Shown: one piece after another, positions 60,831 through 64,000 of the stretch
Numbering within the stretch: the first letter of the stretch is position 1
Layout of the letters: each line of letters starts with the position of its first letter
Source: Clostridia bacterium
Lineage (GTDB): Bacteria > Bacillota > Clostridia > Oscillospirales > CAG-272
Length of the DNA stretch: 64,000 nt
Reading direction: 5' to 3'
NCBI GenBank assembly: GCA_017503325.1
Contig: JAFVTI010000029.1
Location: 1 to 64,000 of the forward strand
Made by a program: the position numbers and the translations under genes
The notes under the pieces: model-generated
Databases searched by the model: none
Seen by the model: the letters and a program-made list of their open reading frames with translations, nothing else
Told to the model about the DNA's origin: nothing

Positions 60831-62114
60831 ATGAATCTCGTAAAATCTGAAAAGAATGAACACAGCATGCATTATCTGGAGTTTGCTATTGATAAGGCAA
60901 CCTTTGATGCAGCTGTCGATAAGGTTTACCGCAAGCAGGTAAAGAACATCAACGTTCCCGGCTTCCGTAAGGGCAAGGCTCCCAAGTCCGTTATCGAAAA
61001 GATGTACGGCCAGGGCATCTTCTTCGAGGATGCTATCAATGATCTGATCCCCGAGAACTATGAAGCAGCTGTTAAGGAAGCTGACATCACCCCCGTTGGC
61101 CAGCCCGAAATCGATATCGTTTCTCTGGACGAAAACGGTCTGGTTCTGTCCGCAAAAATTCCCGTAAAGCCCGAGATGAAGATCGCTGATTACAAGGGTA
61201 TCGAGGCAGTCAAGAACGTAACCGAAGCAACCGATGAGCAGGTTGACCGCGAGCTTGATATGATCCGCGAGAGAAACTCCCGCGAAATTGAGATTACCGA
61301 TGAAGCAGCACAGATGGGCGATATCGTTAAGATCGACTTTGACGGCTCTGTTGACGGCGTTGCATTTGACGGCGGTAAGGGTACCGACTATTCTCTCAAG
61401 CTTGGTTCCGGTTCCTTTATTCCCGGCTTTGAAGAGCAGATCGCCGGCCACAACATCGGCGAAGAGTTTGACGTAAACGTTACCTTCCCCGAGGACTACC
61501 ATGCTGCTGAGCTTGCAGGCAAGGCTTCTGTCTTCAAGACCAAGGTAAATGCAATCACCCGCGTTGAGCTTCCCGAGCTGGACGACGAATTTGCAAAGGA
61601 TGCTTCCGAATTTGATACTCTGGATGAATTAAAGGCTGATATGAAGGCAAAAATCCAGGAGAGACACGATAAGCAGGCAGAGAACGAATTCGAAGAGAAG
61701 CTGATCGAGGCTCTGATCGAAAAGCTGGAGGGTGAGATTCCCGAGGCTATGTTCGTCAACGAGACCGAGAACTTTGTTCGCGATTTTGATAACAGACTGC
61801 GCAGCCAGGGTATGGACATGAATATGTACTTCAAGTACACCGGTCTGACCATCGAGGCACTGCGTGAGCAGATGAGACCCCAGGCTGAAAGACAGGTCAA
61901 GGCAAGACTGGCTCTTGAGACCATCGCTGCAGCTGAAGGCGTTGTTGCTTCCGAGCAGGAGATCAACGACGAGTATCAGAGAATCGCTGATGCTTACCGC
62001 CTGGAGATTGACCAGGTTAAGAGCATGCTGGACGACGCTTCCATCATCGCTGACATCCAGGTCAAGAAGGCTATGGATATCGTAAAGGAATCCGCAGTTG
62101 CTAAGGCTGAGTAA
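60831..62114 (+). CDS. tig: Trigger factor
   Basis: Trigger factor is the ribosome-bound chaperone and prolyl isomerase at the exit tunnel. The 427-residue protein has the N-terminal ribosome-binding domain with the [17 protein letters not shown] signature, an FKBP domain (about 150-245: [30 protein letters not shown]) and the helical C-terminal chaperone arms. GGAGG precedes ATG 60831. It leads tig-clpP-clpX, the usual Clostridial order. Confidence 0.97.
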   Translation: MNLVKSEKNEHSMHYLEFAIDKATFDAAVDKVYRKQVKNINVPGFRKGKAPKSVIEKMYGQGIFFEDAINDLIPENYEAAVKEADITPVGQPEIDIVSLDENGLVLSAKIPVKPEMKIADYKGIEAVKNVTEATDEQVDRELDMIRERNSREIEITDEAAQMGDIVKIDFDGSVDGVAFDGGKGTDYSLKLGSGSFIPGFEEQIAGHNIGEEFDVNVTFPEDYHAAELAGKASVFKTKVNAITRVELPELDDEFAKDASEFDTLDELKADMKAKIQERHDKQAENEFEEKLIEALIEKLEGEIPEAMFVNETENFVRDFDNRLRSQGMDMNMYFKYTGLTIEALREQMRPQAERQVKARLALETIAAAEGVVASEQEINDEYQRIADAYRLEIDQVKSMLDDASIIADIQVKKAMDIVKESAVAKAE

Positions 62115-62161
62115 ATTCAACTCTCGCACTTCCCTATTATTTTAGAAACGAGGTAAAAACG

Positions 62162-62779
62162 ATGTATTATCCGCAATATCCGAGAGATGCCCTTGTTCCT
62201 ACCGTCATCGAGCAGACCGGCAGAGGCGAAAGAGCGTATGATATCTTTTCCCGCCTGCTTAATGACAGAATCATTTTCTTGTCTGACGAGGTAAATGATG
62301 CAACCGCTTCTCTTGTCGTTGCTCAGATGCTTTTCCTCGAATCTCAGGACCCCGATAAGGATATTTATTTCTACATCAATAGCCCCGGCGGTTCTGTGAC
62401 TGCAGGTATGGCTATCTATGACACCATGAAATTTATCCGCTGTGACGTATCTACCATCTGCATCGGTCTTGCTGCAAGCATGGGCGCGTTCCTGCTCTCC
62501 GCAGGTACTAAGGGTAAGAGAATTGCCCTGCCCCACAGCGAAATCATGATCCACCAGCCCAGCGGTGGCGCAAGAGGTCAGGCAAGTGATATCAAGATCC
62601 AGGCCGATCTGATCCTTCGCACCCGTAAGACACTCAACGAGCTGCTTGCCGAGCATACGGGCCAGTCTGTTGAGCAGATCGAAAAGGATACCGAAAGAGA
62701 CCATTTCATGACCGCAGAGGAAGCACTGGCATACGGTATCGTTGACCAGGTCAAGGCTTGCCGCGGCGATATCAAGTGA
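62162..62779 (+). CDS. clpP: ATP-dependent Clp protease proteolytic subunit ClpP
   Basis: ClpP is the serine protease barrel served by ClpX and, probably, by the zinc-finger Clp ATPase at 19384. The 205-residue protein has the triad Ser106 (GLAASMGAF), His131 (MIHQPSGG) and Asp180 (TERDHF), with the spacing of classic ClpP (25 and 74). GAGG precedes ATG 62162. The clpX start lies 10 bp past its stop. Confidence 0.98.
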   Translation: MYYPQYPRDALVPTVIEQTGRGERAYDIFSRLLNDRIIFLSDEVNDATASLVVAQMLFLESQDPDKDIYFYINSPGGSVTAGMAIYDTMKFIRCDVSTICIGLAASMGAFLLSAGTKGKRIALPHSEIMIHQPSGGARGQASDIKIQADLILRTRKTLNELLAEHTGQSVEQIEKDTERDHFMTAEEALAYGIVDQVKACRGDIK

Positions 62780-62789
62780 GGTAAATTGC

Positions 62790-64000
62790 ATGGCCAATAC
62801 CCATAACGGTTCCCGCAAAGGCGGCAACGGGGATGCTCCCTTTTGCAGCTTTTGCGGCAGACATGAGAGTCAAGTCAATTTCTTGATCTCCTCGCCTACC
62901 GGCGCATATATCTGTGATTTCTGCGTTGAGGCTTGCAGCGAATCGATTGAGAGCACTATGGCTCCCTCGATTGATCTTGGAAAACTCTCCATGGCAACAC
63001 TGCCAAAGCCCATGGACATCAAGCGTGCGCTTGACGAATACGTCATCGGCCAGGACGATGCTAAAATTGCTTTGTCCGTGTCGGTGTACAACCACTATAA
63101 GAGAGTTCTTTCCAAAAACGAAAAGCCAAGAGGCCGCAGAAAGAAATCACAAGAGCAGTCGCAGGATGCGGTTGAGCTGCAAAAAAGCAACGTGCTTTTG
63201 ATCGGCCCTACCGGTGTCGGTAAGACCTATCTTGCTCAGACTTTGGCCAAGACCCTGCAGGTGCCCTTCGCAATAGCCGATGCGACTACGCTGACCGAAG
63301 CGGGTTACGTTGGTGAGGACGTTGAGAACATTCTGCTTCGTCTGATCCAGGCTGCTGACTATGACGTAGAGCTCGCAGAGCACGGTATCATCTATATCGA
63401 CGAGATCGATAAGATCTCCAGAAAAAGCGAAAACAGATCGATCACACGTGATGTTTCCGGCGAGGGTGTCCAGCAGGCACTGCTCAAGATTCTTGAAGGC
63501 ACCGTTGCAAACGTGCCCCCACAGGGTGGCCGTAAGCATCCCAACCAGGAGTTCATCAAGATCAACACCGAAAATATTCTCTTTATCTGCGGCGGTGCTT
63601 TCGACGGATTGGAAGGCATTATTGAAAAGAGACGCGGCAACCAGGCCATCGGCTTCTGCGCTGATATTCAAAAAAAGACAGAAAGACGCGACAGCGGCAT
63701 TTACCGTGACGTCACACCCCACGATATTGTCAAGTACGGTCTGATCCCCGAGCTGATCGGAAGACTTCCCGTCATTGTTGCTTTGAATGATCTTGACAAG
63801 GATGCGCTGCTGCGTATCATCAAGGAGCCCAAATCGGCGTTGCTGAAGCAATACGTTAAGCTCTTTGATATGGACAACGTCAAGTTGACGCTGACCGATG
63901 ATGCACTTGAAGCGATTGCAGAGCTTGCCATCAAGCGCAATACCGGCGCACGCGGTCTTCGTTCCATCATGGAGAATATCATGATGAAAACCATGTTTGA
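62790..64000 (+). CDS. clpX: ATP-dependent Clp protease ATPase ClpX (partial, cut by window end)
   Basis: ClpX unfolds tagged proteins for ClpP. About 403 codons are visible before the window ends, with no stop. Present are the N-terminal zinc finger (Cys19, Cys22, Cys42, Cys45), a Lys/Arg/Gln-rich insert (about 110-130), Walker A GPTGVGKT, pore loop GYVGED, Walker [10 protein letters not shown], and the ClpP-docking IGF motif (AIGFCAD). The sensor-2 region ([13 protein letters not shown]) is at the very end. GAGG overlapping the clpP stop serves ATG 62790. Confidence 0.96.
   Translation, partial: MANTHNGSRKGGNGDAPFCSFCGRHESQVNFLISSPTGAYICDFCVEACSESIESTMAPSIDLGKLSMATLPKPMDIKRALDEYVIGQDDAKIALSVSVYNHYKRVLSKNEKPRGRRKKSQEQSQDAVELQKSNVLLIGPTGVGKTYLAQTLAKTLQVPFAIADATTLTEAGYVGEDVENILLRLIQAADYDVELAEHGIIYIDEIDKISRKSENRSITRDVSGEGVQQALLKILEGTVANVPPQGGRKHPNQEFIKINTENILFICGGAFDGLEGIIEKRRGNQAIGFCADIQKKTERRDSGIYRDVTPHDIVKYGLIPELIGRLPVIVALNDLDKDALLRIIKEPKSALLKQYVKLFDMDNVKLTLTDDALEAIAELAIKRNTGARGLRSIMENIMMKTMF

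Noticed and set aside
1..64000. CRISPR arrays, tRNA or rRNA genes, insertion sequences or prophage genes.
   Set aside because: None seen on reading: no regularly spaced repeats, no cloverleaf-like segments in the few intergenic gaps, and no transposase, integrase or phage proteins.

Overview
The window looks like chromosomal DNA from a spore-forming, Gram-positive anaerobe of the class Clostridia, most like uncultured Oscillospiraceae/Ruminococcaceae-type gut bacteria. The evidence is Gram-positive PolC, the pyrH-frr-uppS-cdsA-dxr-rseP-ispG order, an ECF transporter core, sporulation markers (SpoIIID, YlmC/YmxH, a PdaA-like deacetylase), and strong sigma-A promoters with AGGAGG ribosome binding sites. 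I saw no tRNA, rRNA, CRISPR array, insertion sequence or prophage. Species cannot be named from sequence reading alone.

Layout. 1-7000: three tandem paralogous surface proteins with T/E-rich stalks and a Cys-TM-Lys tail, then a large lipoprotein. Each has its own promoter and three are closed by hairpins with nearly the same stem. 7000-13140 (minus strand): an XRE regulator, then an operon DUF951-yfhO-ruvA-ruvB. 13270-24850 (plus): ruvC, a methyltransferase, ecfA1-ecfA2-ecfT, truA, a DUF5711 protein, a zinc-finger Clp ATPase, a P-type ATPase homologue that has lost every catalytic motif, and ylmC. 24880-40080 (plus): rpsB-tsf with a structured leader, then pyrH-frr-uppS-cdsA-dxr-rseP-ispG-polC and a GH2 beta-mannosidase-like enzyme.

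40130-53230 is a mosaic of short units on both strands: an XRE regulator divergent from an ECF-type sigma factor with a Cys-rich C-terminal domain, DUF4956 plus a VTC domain protein, argG-argH, two polysaccharide deacetylases, rlmB-like plus DUF624, spoIIID with a sigma-E-like promoter, an unknown protein, a HAD hydrolase and a membrane protein. 53340-64000 (plus) holds an unusual in-frame fusion of an archaeal-type phosphoglycerate mutase/proposed homoserine kinase to signal peptidase I, followed by rbgA, rnhB, yraN, a dipeptidase and threonine synthase, then DUF1540 (minus), a phosphoesterase, and tig-clpP-clpX (clpX runs off the end).

The strongest candidates for something undescribed are the mutase-signal peptidase fusion (53407-55269), the catalytically erased P-type ATPase (21748-24492), the sigma factor with a possible second product from an internal start (41506-42801), and the surface-protein cluster (296-4859).
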